The notes below the pieces were generated by a model that was given only the letters and a program-made list of their open reading frames with translations, was not told where the DNA came from and made no database searches. This document shows positions 52,968-60,528 of a stretch of 64,000 nucleotides of DNA, piece after piece. This DNA comes from Micavibrio sp964400125. GTDB lineage: Bacteria > Pseudomonadota > Alphaproteobacteria > Micavibrionales > Micavibrionaceae. Location: positions 145,557-209,556 of the forward strand of contig CAYNSR010000004.1 of the NCBI GenBank assembly GCA_964400125.1. Direction: 5' to 3'. Made by a program: the position numbers and the translations under genes. How positions within the stretch are numbered: position 1 is the first letter of the stretch; the number at the start of each line of letters is the position of its first letter.

Positions 52968-53630
52968 CTACCCCGGCGAACTGCCGCCAAACATGATTTC
53001 GTTTTTCTCGCGGTCGTATTTATAGCGCACATCCTCGTCGCCACGGGCCTTCATAAAGGCGGGGGGGCTGTATTTGGTAACGAACTTTCCGGCCTCGGCC
53101 ATCAGATCGGTGGCGGATATCTTCATATGCCTGATCTGTTCCGCCAGTTTTTCCATGACTTGCGCATAGGCTCCCTTGGCAATTTCCTTGCCCATGACAA
53201 CCATTTTGGTAATTTCGCCCAGCTCTGGAACTTTGCCTTCGACAACGCGGGTAAAAACGCCGCCGTTCTCCGAGAGTTTTTTCACTTTCGGTTTTCTGCC
53301 GCCGCTGCCGCCGCGCCCGGATGATGTGCTTCCTTCCTCGTCCTCTTCGCCGTCGTCTTTTGTGACATTGTCTTGCCCGGTGGCGATTTCGAGATAGGTG
53401 CGTGCCTGAAAGCTGACCGGATAATGCTTCAGGTCCGCCGGTTTCAGGGTGTGGCCGCTCAACCCGGCCTTGACCTCAAGATGCAGGAGCTCCGGGTTTT
53501 TCCAGTCGATTTCAACGCAATGACTCTTGAACTCGCCGGGCTGCGGACATTTGACCAGCAGCTTCTTGCCGGGGTAAATCTGCTCTTCGATCCCTGCATG
53601 ATCCAGGAATTCCTTAATCTGAACGTGCAT
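52968..53630 (-). CDS. Hypothetical protein, 220 residues
   Basis: No family recognised. Residues 1-85 look like a beta-rich domain (KLLVKCPQPGEFKSHCVEIDW, then LLHLEVKAGLSGHTL). Residues 88-118 are an acidic then Gly/Ser/Lys-rich linker, and residues 120-200 are helical (VVEGKVPELGEITKMVVMGKEIAKGAYAQVMEKL in part). No signal peptide or membrane segment. The codon pattern matches neighbours. It stands alone between the rocD terminator and a divergent secreted protein gene. Confidence 0.72.
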   Translation of the reverse strand: MHVQIKEFLDHAGIEEQIYPGKKLLVKCPQPGEFKSHCVEIDWKNPELLHLEVKAGLSGHTLKPADLKHYPVSFQARTYLEIATGQDNVTKDDGEEDEEGSTSSGRGGSGGRKPKVKKLSENGGVFTRVVEGKVPELGEITKMVVMGKEIAKGAYAQVMEKLAEQIRHMKISATDLMAEAGKFVTKYSPPAFMKARGDEDVRYKYDREKNEIMFGGSSPG

Positions 53631-53854
53631 GGCCTGACTCCTCGTGTATAGCCGTTTAAACGCGACCCTTATTTTCCAAAACTTGAATACATAATGTCTG
53701 GAAAAGCCTAAAAAAACGTTAAAAACACAGGTGGCCTCTTTCTACAGTAAAACTAGGTTTTTTGGGGCTTCCGGAAAGGTTACGCGGGAGCCTGTAACCT
53801 GCTATAATGGAAAAATCGAGCCTGAAAGACATATGTGCGAGGAGTTTTAGACCG

Positions 53855-54349
53855 ATGAACAAGATTCGCCCTTTTCTGTTCCTGAGTGTTGCCGTATTCA
53901 GTCTGGCGGCCCTTCCGGCCATGGCGCAGACATCCTCCGGGTCTCCGGGCACGATTTCCACTTTGCTGAACAGGCCGAAGGCGACCACGCCGTTACAGAC
54001 GCAGACCGTCATCGCGGCCAATAAATCCGCGTATGAAGAGGCGAGGAAGAAAGCAGAACTTCTGAATCAGCAGGCTTCGGCCGCCATGGCTGCCGCCCAT
54101 GCGGCGGATAGTTCCATGCGGGCGAAGGAGATGGAGGCGATGTTTGCCGCTGAAAAGGCGAAAGCTATCGCGGCCATGACGCAACGCCCCGACGGTGACC
54201 CCACCAATCCTCTGGCGCAGCAGGCCACAGCAGAAGGTCCTGTCGTCAAGCCGTATGTGGCACCATCGAATGCTGTGCGGGTCTACACGCAGAAAAAAGA
54301 TCCTGCAGCAGACAAGCCGCGCCGCCTTTTCAATGTGCGTGAACAATAA
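53855..54349 (+). CDS. Hypothetical secreted Ala-rich protein, 164 residues
   Basis: A clear signal peptide (about residues 1-25, ending LPAMAQ) is followed by an alanine-rich helix (about 55-110, AAMAAAHAADSSMRAKEMEAM) and a C-terminal stretch with VVKPYVAPSNAVRVYTQKKD. No family recognised; exported helical periplasmic proteins often look like this. GGAG lies about 11 bases before the ATG. It is followed after 6 bases by the TauE/SafE permease gene, so the two probably share a transcript. Confidence 0.7.
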   Translation: MNKIRPFLFLSVAVFSLAALPAMAQTSSGSPGTISTLLNRPKATTPLQTQTVIAANKSAYEEARKKAELLNQQASAAMAAAHAADSSMRAKEMEAMFAAEKAKAIAAMTQRPDGDPTNPLAQQATAEGPVVKPYVAPSNAVRVYTQKKDPAADKPRRLFNVREQ

Positions 54350-54355
54350 GACCTG

Positions 54356-55177
54356 ATGGTGTTTTACGACCTCCTGCTCTGGGCGCCGCTCCTGATCGGA
54401 ATTGGGGTGCTGGCGGGATTTCTCGCCGGTTTGCTCGGGGTCGGCGGCGGTCTTGTTCTGGTCCCGGGCCTATTTTTCGGTTTCTCCGCGCTTGGTTACG
54501 CTCCTGACCACCTGATGCATCTTGCCGTCGGGACATCCTTGGCCATTATTATTCCGACCGGATTGTCTTCCGCTTTGTCCCATCACAGGCGCAAGGCGGT
54601 GCGCATGGATCTGGTGTGGCGTATCGGTCCCGGTATTCTTGCCGGGGTGGCGCTGGGCACCTTTATTGCTGCGCAGATTCCGGGGGCGGGCCTGAAACTG
54701 GTTTTTGCCGTGTCGCTGTTTTTTCTTTCCGGCCTGATGATGATCGATTCAACCCGGTTTCATCTGGCGCGGGATGTGCCGGGGCGGGGTGGCGCGACAC
54801 TGGCCGGAGGGGTGATCGGGATGCTTTCGGCACTGATGGGAATTGGCGGCGCGACCATCAGTGTGCCGTTTATGACCTTGTGCCGTGTACCGATCCATCA
54901 GGCGGTGGGGACGGCTTCGGCGCTGGGGCTGGTGATTGCGATACCGGCAGCAGCGGGGTATGCCCTGATTGGCCGGGGCGCGGACGCTCTTCCCCCGTTT
55001 TCATGGGGCTATGTCAATCTGGGGGCTTTTTTTCTGATCGCGCCGTTTAGCATTTTGGCAGCCCCCCGGGGCGCACGTTTGGCCCATGGCATTTCCGTTC
55101 ACGCTCTGCGTCGGGTCTTTGCCGTGTTTTTGGTCATGATCTCGCTGCGCATGTTGTATAGTGCGCTGTATGAATAG
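54356..55177 (+). CDS. TauE/SafE (TSUP) family membrane permease
   Basis: 273 residues, about eight membrane segments in two repeats. Each repeat carries the family pattern: GFLAGLLGVGGGLVLVPGL near residue 20 and MLSALMGIGGATISVPFM near 160. The family moves sulfite, sulfoacetate or related organic anions, or supplies anions for other processes. The substrate cannot be told. Its stop overlaps the next gene by 8 bases. Confidence 0.92.
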   Translation: MVFYDLLLWAPLLIGIGVLAGFLAGLLGVGGGLVLVPGLFFGFSALGYAPDHLMHLAVGTSLAIIIPTGLSSALSHHRRKAVRMDLVWRIGPGILAGVALGTFIAAQIPGAGLKLVFAVSLFFLSGLMMIDSTRFHLARDVPGRGGATLAGGVIGMLSALMGIGGATISVPFMTLCRVPIHQAVGTASALGLVIAIPAAAGYALIGRGADALPPFSWGYVNLGAFFLIAPFSILAAPRGARLAHGISVHALRRVFAVFLVMISLRMLYSALYE

Positions 55178-56342
55178 ATATCCGGATATCAGATATATCC
55201 TTTTTCTGCTGGCGTTTGCGGTCTACGGCGCTTTCGGCTCTCCGACGCCGGACAGGCTCGGTCCTGCGGAATTGGTTTGCGGCGGCCTGCTTCTGGCGGC
55301 GCTGCCCCTGCGGAATTTGATGCAGATGTTTTTGCTGCGCGAGGGCGCGTTCTGGCGGCATGCGGCCCAGTTTTTGCTGACATACGGCCTTTGTGTCCCT
55401 TTGTTGCTGGCGCTGGCTGCCGGGAACGATCCGGCCATGATTCTGCGCGATCTGATTCCTTTCGTGTTCCTTTTGTTGCCGCTTTTTTTCATGACGACAG
55501 AGGGTGCGGGAAGATGGTGGCCCGTGGCGGCGATGGTTGGTGTTTTGTTTGCGGTTCGTGTCGTTGCCGCAGACGGGGCCGACCCGCTCTATCTTTCGAT
55601 TTCGCCGTGCGTGGTTTTCGCCGCCATTATCCTGATGGCGTATGCGGGTGCGGAAATGATGCGAGGAGTGACACTTCAGCGGTTTCTTCGTGCGGTGGCG
55701 CTGGTCTTTCTTTCCGGCCTTTGCCTCATGGCTCTTGCCACGACATTGCAGCGGGCCAGTCTGGCTCTGACGGTGCTGGCGCTGTTCGGGTTGCTGGCGT
55801 TGGCATTCTGGCGCATGCCGTTGCGGGCGGTGGTTCCGGGGTTTATGCTTTTGGTCCTGCTGGCGGTTTTTGCCGGGCCTGTTGCTGATGTGCTGGCTGG
55901 GTTGGTACACAAACAAGGTACGGTCGGCCTGAATATGCGGATGCAGGAAGCTGCTGCCGTATTTGACGCCATTACCGTTTCGCCGCTGCATGTCCTGTTC
56001 GGGCTCGGCTGGGGGGCGCAGCTTGAATCTCCGGCGGTTGGCGGCATGTCCGTCAACTATACGCATAGTCTGCTGACCTTCATCTGGCTCAAGGCCGGGC
56101 TTGTGGGATTGCTGGGGGTGATTTTGTATTTGTGGGCGCTTGGGATGGGCGTGGTGCGCGCAATGCCGAAAAATCCGGTGCTGGCGGTTGCTCTGGCGGT
56201 GCCACTGCTGATTGATATATTTTTGTATGCCAGCTTTAAGTCATTGGATTTCGGACTGATTTTGCTTGTTTGCGCGGCGTTGGCCCGCAGGGCGCAAAAC
56301 CGCGCCGCAGTTGCGCCGGGGCCGGACTTGGTGTATCGATAG
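55170..56342 (+). CDS. O-antigen polymerase/ligase-like membrane protein
   Basis: 390 residues, about ten to eleven membrane segments. A periplasmic loop has HVLFGLGWGAQLESPAVGGMSVNYTHSLLTFIWLKAG, cited by position about 270-310, in which a late histidine matches the Wzy/WaaL pattern GxG...H. It opens the polysaccharide locus and most likely polymerises or ligates the repeat unit. The ATG at 55170 overlaps the permease stop; a GTG at 55161 is in frame. The family is poorly conserved, so the class is clearer than the exact role. Confidence 0.75.
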   Translation: MNRYPDIRYILFLLAFAVYGAFGSPTPDRLGPAELVCGGLLLAALPLRNLMQMFLLREGAFWRHAAQFLLTYGLCVPLLLALAAGNDPAMILRDLIPFVFLLLPLFFMTTEGAGRWWPVAAMVGVLFAVRVVAADGADPLYLSISPCVVFAAIILMAYAGAEMMRGVTLQRFLRAVALVFLSGLCLMALATTLQRASLALTVLALFGLLALAFWRMPLRAVVPGFMLLVLLAVFAGPVADVLAGLVHKQGTVGLNMRMQEAAAVFDAITVSPLHVLFGLGWGAQLESPAVGGMSVNYTHSLLTFIWLKAGLVGLLGVILYLWALGMGVVRAMPKNPVLAVALAVPLLIDIFLYASFKSLDFGLILLVCAALARRAQNRAAVAPGPDLVYR

Positions 56343-56383
56343 GGCGATCTTTTTCAGTAACGTTTTTCAGGTTTTCGACCGGC

Positions 56384-57697
56384 ATGAGCAGGCGGCCAAC
56401 CGTATTGTTTATCAATCGCGTCTACCCGCCGTCGCGCGGGGCGACTGGCCGCGTCCTGCGCGATCTGGCGCGGTCGTTTTGTCGCGACGGCTGGGATGTG
56501 ACCATCCTGACCAGCGGGCCGAATGATCGCCTTGAAAAGGACGGCCCCATTCGCGTCATGCGGGTGCGCTCGCGCATGAAGGGCAAAAGCATGACGGGTT
56601 ATATCAGCGTTCTGGTGCGCCTGATGCTGGCCGGGTTAAAGCTGCCCGCGCATGATCTGGTTGTCACCATGACCGATCCGCCGATGCTGGTGCTGGCCGG
56701 GCAGGTGGTGGCGCGGGCTAAAAAATCGCGCCACATCAATTGGTGTCAGGACCTGTATCCTGACCTTTTCCCGACGGTGGGGCTGAATCTGCCGGATTTT
56801 TTGCTCAACCCGTTACAGCGCATGACCCGCCGTGCCATGCAGAAATGCGACCGGGTCGTCACCGTGGGGCGCTGCATGGCGCGGCAATTGTCGCATAGCG
56901 GTATTGATGCGCGTAAAATCGCCGTCATTCCCAATTGGCCGGATTTTGAATTGCTTGATCTTTCCCCCGCGAATGATTTGCGTATCCGCGATATTGGTCT
57001 GCGTCGCCGATTCAAGGGTGTCAATGGCTCGGAGCGCCGGAAAAAACGCAGGAAAGGGGCTGATGAAGCCGCCGCTCGCCCGTTTCAGGATCTTTTCCGC
57101 GATGACGGTCCTCCGAAATTCCGTATCCTGTATTCCGGCACGCTTGGCAGGGCGCATCCGATAGCGACTGTTCTGGATGCCGCAGAAATTCTCAATCGCC
57201 AGAAAAGCGATGTTGAATTCGTCTTTGTTGGTGACGGCCCCGGACAGGAAAAGCTTGCGCAGGAACGTGCCCGTCGTGGCCTTGAAAATATCCGCCTGTT
57301 GCCGTGGCAACCCGCGAGTCGCCTGAAGGAATTGATGGAAAGCGGCGATGTCCACCTGATTTCGATGAACCACGACGCTGCCGGTCTGATTGTGCCATCG
57401 AAACTCTATTCCGCCCTCGCGGTGCAGCGCCCGTGTATTTTTGTCGGTCCGGTAAGTAGTGAAACGGCCAAGATCATTCAGGATTTCAAGGCCGGAACGG
57501 TTGTGGCGCAGGGTGAATCGGAAATTCTCGCGCAGGCGATCCTGTCGTTTCGCAACAGTGGCGATGTGTGGTTTGCGGCGCATGACGGCGCGGCGCGGGC
57601 GGGACGCATTTTTGTCCCGGCGGAATCCATTACCGCATGGATTAAGCGCGCCCGCGATACGGTGGGGATTCCCGTAGCGATGGACAAGGCCTCATGA
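56384..57697 (+). CDS. Glycosyltransferase family 4, WbuB/WcaI-like
   Basis: 437 residues, GT-B fold. VLFINRVYPPSRGATGRVLRDLA at the start, DLVVTMTDPPMLV, the acceptor-domain end, then ILYSGTLGRAHPIATVL and the donor site LIVPSKLYSALAVQRP are typical of WbuB-like enzymes. A Lys/Arg-rich insert (about 208-225, GSERRKKRRKGADE) is unusual. It adds a sugar to a lipid-linked unit on the cytoplasmic face. The start at 56384 has only a weak ribosome site. ATGA is shared with the Wzz-like gene. Confidence 0.88.
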   Translation: MSRRPTVLFINRVYPPSRGATGRVLRDLARSFCRDGWDVTILTSGPNDRLEKDGPIRVMRVRSRMKGKSMTGYISVLVRLMLAGLKLPAHDLVVTMTDPPMLVLAGQVVARAKKSRHINWCQDLYPDLFPTVGLNLPDFLLNPLQRMTRRAMQKCDRVVTVGRCMARQLSHSGIDARKIAVIPNWPDFELLDLSPANDLRIRDIGLRRRFKGVNGSERRKKRRKGADEAAARPFQDLFRDDGPPKFRILYSGTLGRAHPIATVLDAAEILNRQKSDVEFVFVGDGPGQEKLAQERARRGLENIRLLPWQPASRLKELMESGDVHLISMNHDAAGLIVPSKLYSALAVQRPCIFVGPVSSETAKIIQDFKAGTVVAQGESEILAQAILSFRNSGDVWFAAHDGAARAGRIFVPAESITAWIKRARDTVGIPVAMDKAS

Positions 57698-58530
57698 TCC
57701 CGCATCACGCTACCGAACCGACCTTGATGGATTTGTTGCGGCTTTTGTGGCGGGCGCGGATTTTTCTGGTGCTGGGGGCCGTTCTCGGCTGCATCGGTGC
57801 GGTCCTTTTTTTGATGTGTTCCGTTCCGCATTACCGCGTCACCATGCTGGTCGCCCCGGCGGAACGGACGGTGCGGGCCGATGTCAAATCCTTCTTGCCC
57901 GGCCACCCGGGTTTTGCCCTGCAATATATGGAGCGCAGCATGGCCGCGCCGGAGGACACGGATTTTACCCGTTTTGAATACACGTTCCGGGGCCGCCGTG
58001 TTGCGTCCTCCCTGTTCAGTGACTTGTCCATTGTAGAGGGCTTGCGTCGGGAACGGAAATTTGTGTTTTCTCCTGCGCCGGATATGGCGGGGGCGGAGGA
58101 TATGGCGGAATATTTCAGGAAAAAAATTGCCATCGAACCCGTTGGCAACACCCCTCTGCGCCGCATTGTTTTCGATCATCCGGAGCCAGAATTCGCTATG
58201 GCCCTTTTGCAAAGGCTCTACTACCAGACGGATCTGCTCATCCGTCACGAAGTCGCGGCCCGCGCCGAGGGGCGGGCGGGTTACCTGAAGGGGATGCTTG
58301 AAAAAACTACACATCCCGATCATCGCCGTGTTTTGACGTCCTTGCTGATGGAACAGGAACATCTGTTGATGATGCTGGCGATGGAGGAGCCTTTTGCCGC
58401 GATCATCGCCGAACCGCCCGCGCGTTCGGTCAAGCCGTGGTGGCCGCGCCGGAGCCTGATTTTTGCCGGGTTCATTTTCGCCGGGGCGTTGCTCGGTTTC
58501 GCCGTGCACAGGCCCGTGGGGCATGCGTGA
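57694..58530 (+). CDS. Wzz-like chain-length determinant
   Basis: 278 residues. A membrane segment at about 23-45 and another at about 250-272 enclose a periplasmic domain, the layout of polysaccharide co-polymerases. The N-terminus TLMDLLRLLWRARIFLV and the closing segment with RSVKPWWPRRSLIFAGFIF fit Wzz. No tyrosine-kinase domain is attached. It controls chain length with a Wzy polymerase. Overlaps of 4 bases on both sides tie it to its neighbours. Confidence 0.82.
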   Translation: MIPHHATEPTLMDLLRLLWRARIFLVLGAVLGCIGAVLFLMCSVPHYRVTMLVAPAERTVRADVKSFLPGHPGFALQYMERSMAAPEDTDFTRFEYTFRGRRVASSLFSDLSIVEGLRRERKFVFSPAPDMAGAEDMAEYFRKKIAIEPVGNTPLRRIVFDHPEPEFAMALLQRLYYQTDLLIRHEVAARAEGRAGYLKGMLEKTTHPDHRRVLTSLLMEQEHLLMMLAMEEPFAAIIAEPPARSVKPWWPRRSLIFAGFIFAGALLGFAVHRPVGHA

Positions 58531-59318
58531 TCCCGGTCAGTGTCATCGTCATGACCCGGAACGAAGGGGCGCGCTTGTCACGTTGTCTGGAAGCCCTTCG
58601 CCCGTTTTCTGAAGTTTTCGTTGTTGATTCCGCCAGCACAGACGGTACGGTCGCGCTTGCCCGCAGTTTCGGTGCAACGGTGGTGCCGTTTGATTGGAAT
58701 GGCCGATATCCGAAGAAGAAACAATGGAGTCTCGAAACGCTCCCCTTTCGTCATGACTGGGTTTTGTATGTGGATGCCGATGAAATCGTCACGCCCGGGC
58801 TATGCGCTGAAATCGCAGCGCTTGATCTTTCTTGCGCCGGATATTTGATTCCCGGTTACATGGTCTGGCAGGGGAAGGTTCTTCGCCATGGTCTGGCCAA
58901 TAACAAGATCGCGTTGATAAACCGTCACTGCTGGGCATTCCCGGTGATTGACGATCTCGATCTTCCCGGCATGGGCGAGGTTGAGGGGCACTACCAGCCG
59001 CAATTGATTGTCACCGGAAAAATAGGCCAGTGCCGGGCCGGATTTATCCATGACGCGGCGGAAAATCGTGACGACTGGCTGGCACGGCATCGTCGTTATG
59101 CTGCATGGGAATCCGGGATGAACGCGCGCAACGCCTGGCCGCAGGACCCTTCGGGGCGGCGTCAGGCGTTAAAACGCCTCTACCGCCGCCTGCCGCGCCG
59201 CGATCTGGTGATGTTCGTGTATGCGTATCTCGTCAAGGGGGGATTTCTGGACGGGCGCGCCGGGCTGGATTATGCCCAAGCGCGCGCCGCCTATCTCCGG
59301 ATGATCGAAAAGGCCTAG
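58527..59318 (+). CDS. Glycosyltransferase family 2, WaaE/KdtX-like
   Basis: 263 residues, GT-A fold. SVIVMTRNEGARLSRCLEAL, VVDSASTDGTVALARSFGA, the donor-binding LYVDADEIVTP, and the later RHGLANNKIALINR resemble the core beta-glucosyltransferase WaaE/KdtX. The start is a GTG at 58527 overlapping the Wzz stop (GTGA). It is the last gene of the plus-strand polysaccharide run and meets the small Cys-rich gene tail to tail. Confidence 0.88.
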   Translation: MIPVSVIVMTRNEGARLSRCLEALRPFSEVFVVDSASTDGTVALARSFGATVVPFDWNGRYPKKKQWSLETLPFRHDWVLYVDADEIVTPGLCAEIAALDLSCAGYLIPGYMVWQGKVLRHGLANNKIALINRHCWAFPVIDDLDLPGMGEVEGHYQPQLIVTGKIGQCRAGFIHDAAENRDDWLARHRRYAAWESGMNARNAWPQDPSGRRQALKRLYRRLPRRDLVMFVYAYLVKGGFLDGRAGLDYAQARAAYLRMIEKA

Positions 59319-59476
59319 TGACAGCCTTCTTTTTTCTTCTGGCCGAACAGTTTCTTGAAAAAACCAGTGACGGCGTTCGTTGTTGCGCATTCACCTTCTT
59401 TTTTCATGGACCCGCCGCAGCAACCGCCAGCGGATTTTTCTTCAGGCTTTTTTTCCTCGTGTTGACAGCAACCCAT
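59315..59476 (-). CDS. Small Cys-rich protein, 53 residues
   Basis: Six cysteines: Cys3-Cys4, Cys19-Cys20, Cys30 and Cys52, with GCCQH and GGCCGGS. The C-terminal part FFKKLFGQKKK is basic and amphipathic. A nearly ideal ribosome site, AAGGAGG, precedes the ATG at 59476, which strongly supports translation. No family recognised; the paired cysteines suggest metal binding. It follows a second Cys-rich gene (59546-59743) on the same strand and overlaps the glycosyltransferase stop by 4 bases. Confidence 0.7.
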   Translation of the reverse strand: MGCCQHEEKKPEEKSAGGCCGGSMKKEGECATTNAVTGFFKKLFGQKKKEGCH

Positions 59477-59545
59477 GGCTATCCTCCTTCTCTTGCTCCT
59501 ATAAGGATAGCGCAAATTGGTTAAAAACCAAGGCCCTAAAGGGTG

Positions 59546-59743
59546 TTAGGGTTTGCAGCAGGGGGAACCCTTCGCAGGTCCGCCGTCGCCACAGCAGCCG
59601 GAGTTTTTCGGCGTCTCCGCAGGTGTTTGGGGGGCGGGGTCGGCTTTTTTCGTGCAGGCCTTCTCGAAGGAATCCTTGCCATGACATCCGCCGCCACAGC
59701 CTTTTTCAGCAGAATCGTCTTTCTTTGGTGTATTGCAGCTCAT
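59546..59743 (-). CDS. Small Cys-rich protein, 65 residues
   Basis: Eight cysteines at 3, 16, 20, 30, 50, 51, 62 and 63, with GCGGGCHG and two CC pairs near the C-terminus (GCCGDGG, PCCKP). A Pro/Ala-rich spacer lies between. AAGGGAG precedes the ATG. No family recognised; metal binding is likely from the cysteine pattern. It lies between the WcaE-like glycosyltransferase gene and the 53-residue Cys-rich gene, all on the minus strand. Confidence 0.7.
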   Translation of the reverse strand: MSCNTPKKDDSAEKGCGGGCHGKDSFEKACTKKADPAPQTPAETPKNSGCCGDGGPAKGSPCCKP

Positions 59744-59769
59744 TTCAATCTCCCTTGTTTTTTTGTTTG

Positions 59770-60528
59770 TTATGGTCTGTCGGAATTATGCCCCCGCCGG
59801 AGTAGCCAGTAAAGCCCCGGAAAATGGCGGCGGAGCGCCATAAGGGCCGTTTGCGCCAGAAAAATCGCAATATTGACCGGCATGGCGCAGAACCCCGATT
59901 CCCGGCGAATTCGGAATTGTTCCACCCGTCCTGCCCGCACCTGCGTTTGCGAGATTCCGCCCGGTTCAAAGCGGCAAAGGGGGGTGGGAACATAAAATAT
60001 GGATTTCGTCCGGCGCAGGAAGGCCAATGTGAATTTATAGTCAGCGGCGATGGTATAACGTGTGTCAAAGCACAAATCGCCGATCAGACCCCGCCTGTAC
60101 AGCATGGCCTGATGATGTGTGAACATGCCGGTTACGACCTGTGTGTGCGATCTGGCGCGTTTGTAATGCAGCCCTTCGCAAGAATCGCCATAGATGAAAT
60201 CGCCGTCGATTTTTGACAGTTTTTGCAGGCAATCGGCGTCAGCCAGCGAATCTCCGGCATTCAGAAACAAAACGTAATCTCCGGTGGAAAGTCGCAGGCC
60301 CTTGTTCATTGCATCATAAATCCCATGATCGGGTTCGGATATCCAGCGCATCTCCTCCTTGCCCGTTTCTTCTTGTTGCGTGGTCAGGAAAGCGATGCTC
60401 CCGTCCGTCGATGCGCCATCGATGATAATCCATTCGAAATCAGTGAATCCTTGCGCGGCGATGCTTTTTTGCGTTTCCTGCAACCCGGCAAGGTTGTTCC
60501 GCGTGACGGTGACAATGCTGAAACGCAT
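59770..60528 (-). CDS. Glycosyltransferase family 2, WcaE-like
   Basis: 252 residues, GT-A fold. FSIVTVTRNNLAGLQETQKSI, WIIIDGASTDGSIAFL, SEPDHGIYDAMNKGLRLSTGDYVLFLNAGDS and the later HHQAMLYRR match WcaE-like enzymes of colanic-acid type pathways. Its ATG overlaps the stop of the export protein gene by one base (TGATG), so the two are translated together. Confidence 0.9.
   Translation of the reverse strand: MRFSIVTVTRNNLAGLQETQKSIAAQGFTDFEWIIIDGASTDGSIAFLTTQQEETGKEEMRWISEPDHGIYDAMNKGLRLSTGDYVLFLNAGDSLADADCLQKLSKIDGDFIYGDSCEGLHYKRARSHTQVVTGMFTHHQAMLYRRGLIGDLCFDTRYTIAADYKFTLAFLRRTKSIFYVPTPLCRFEPGGISQTQVRAGRVEQFRIRRESGFCAMPVNIAIFLAQTALMALRRHFPGLYWLLRRGHNSDRP

Noticed and set aside
55134..56066. 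Minus-strand frame of 310 codons rich in Gln, Arg and His
   Set aside because: Antisense of a membrane protein gene; Gln/Arg/His-rich composition is what reversed hydrophobic codons give.
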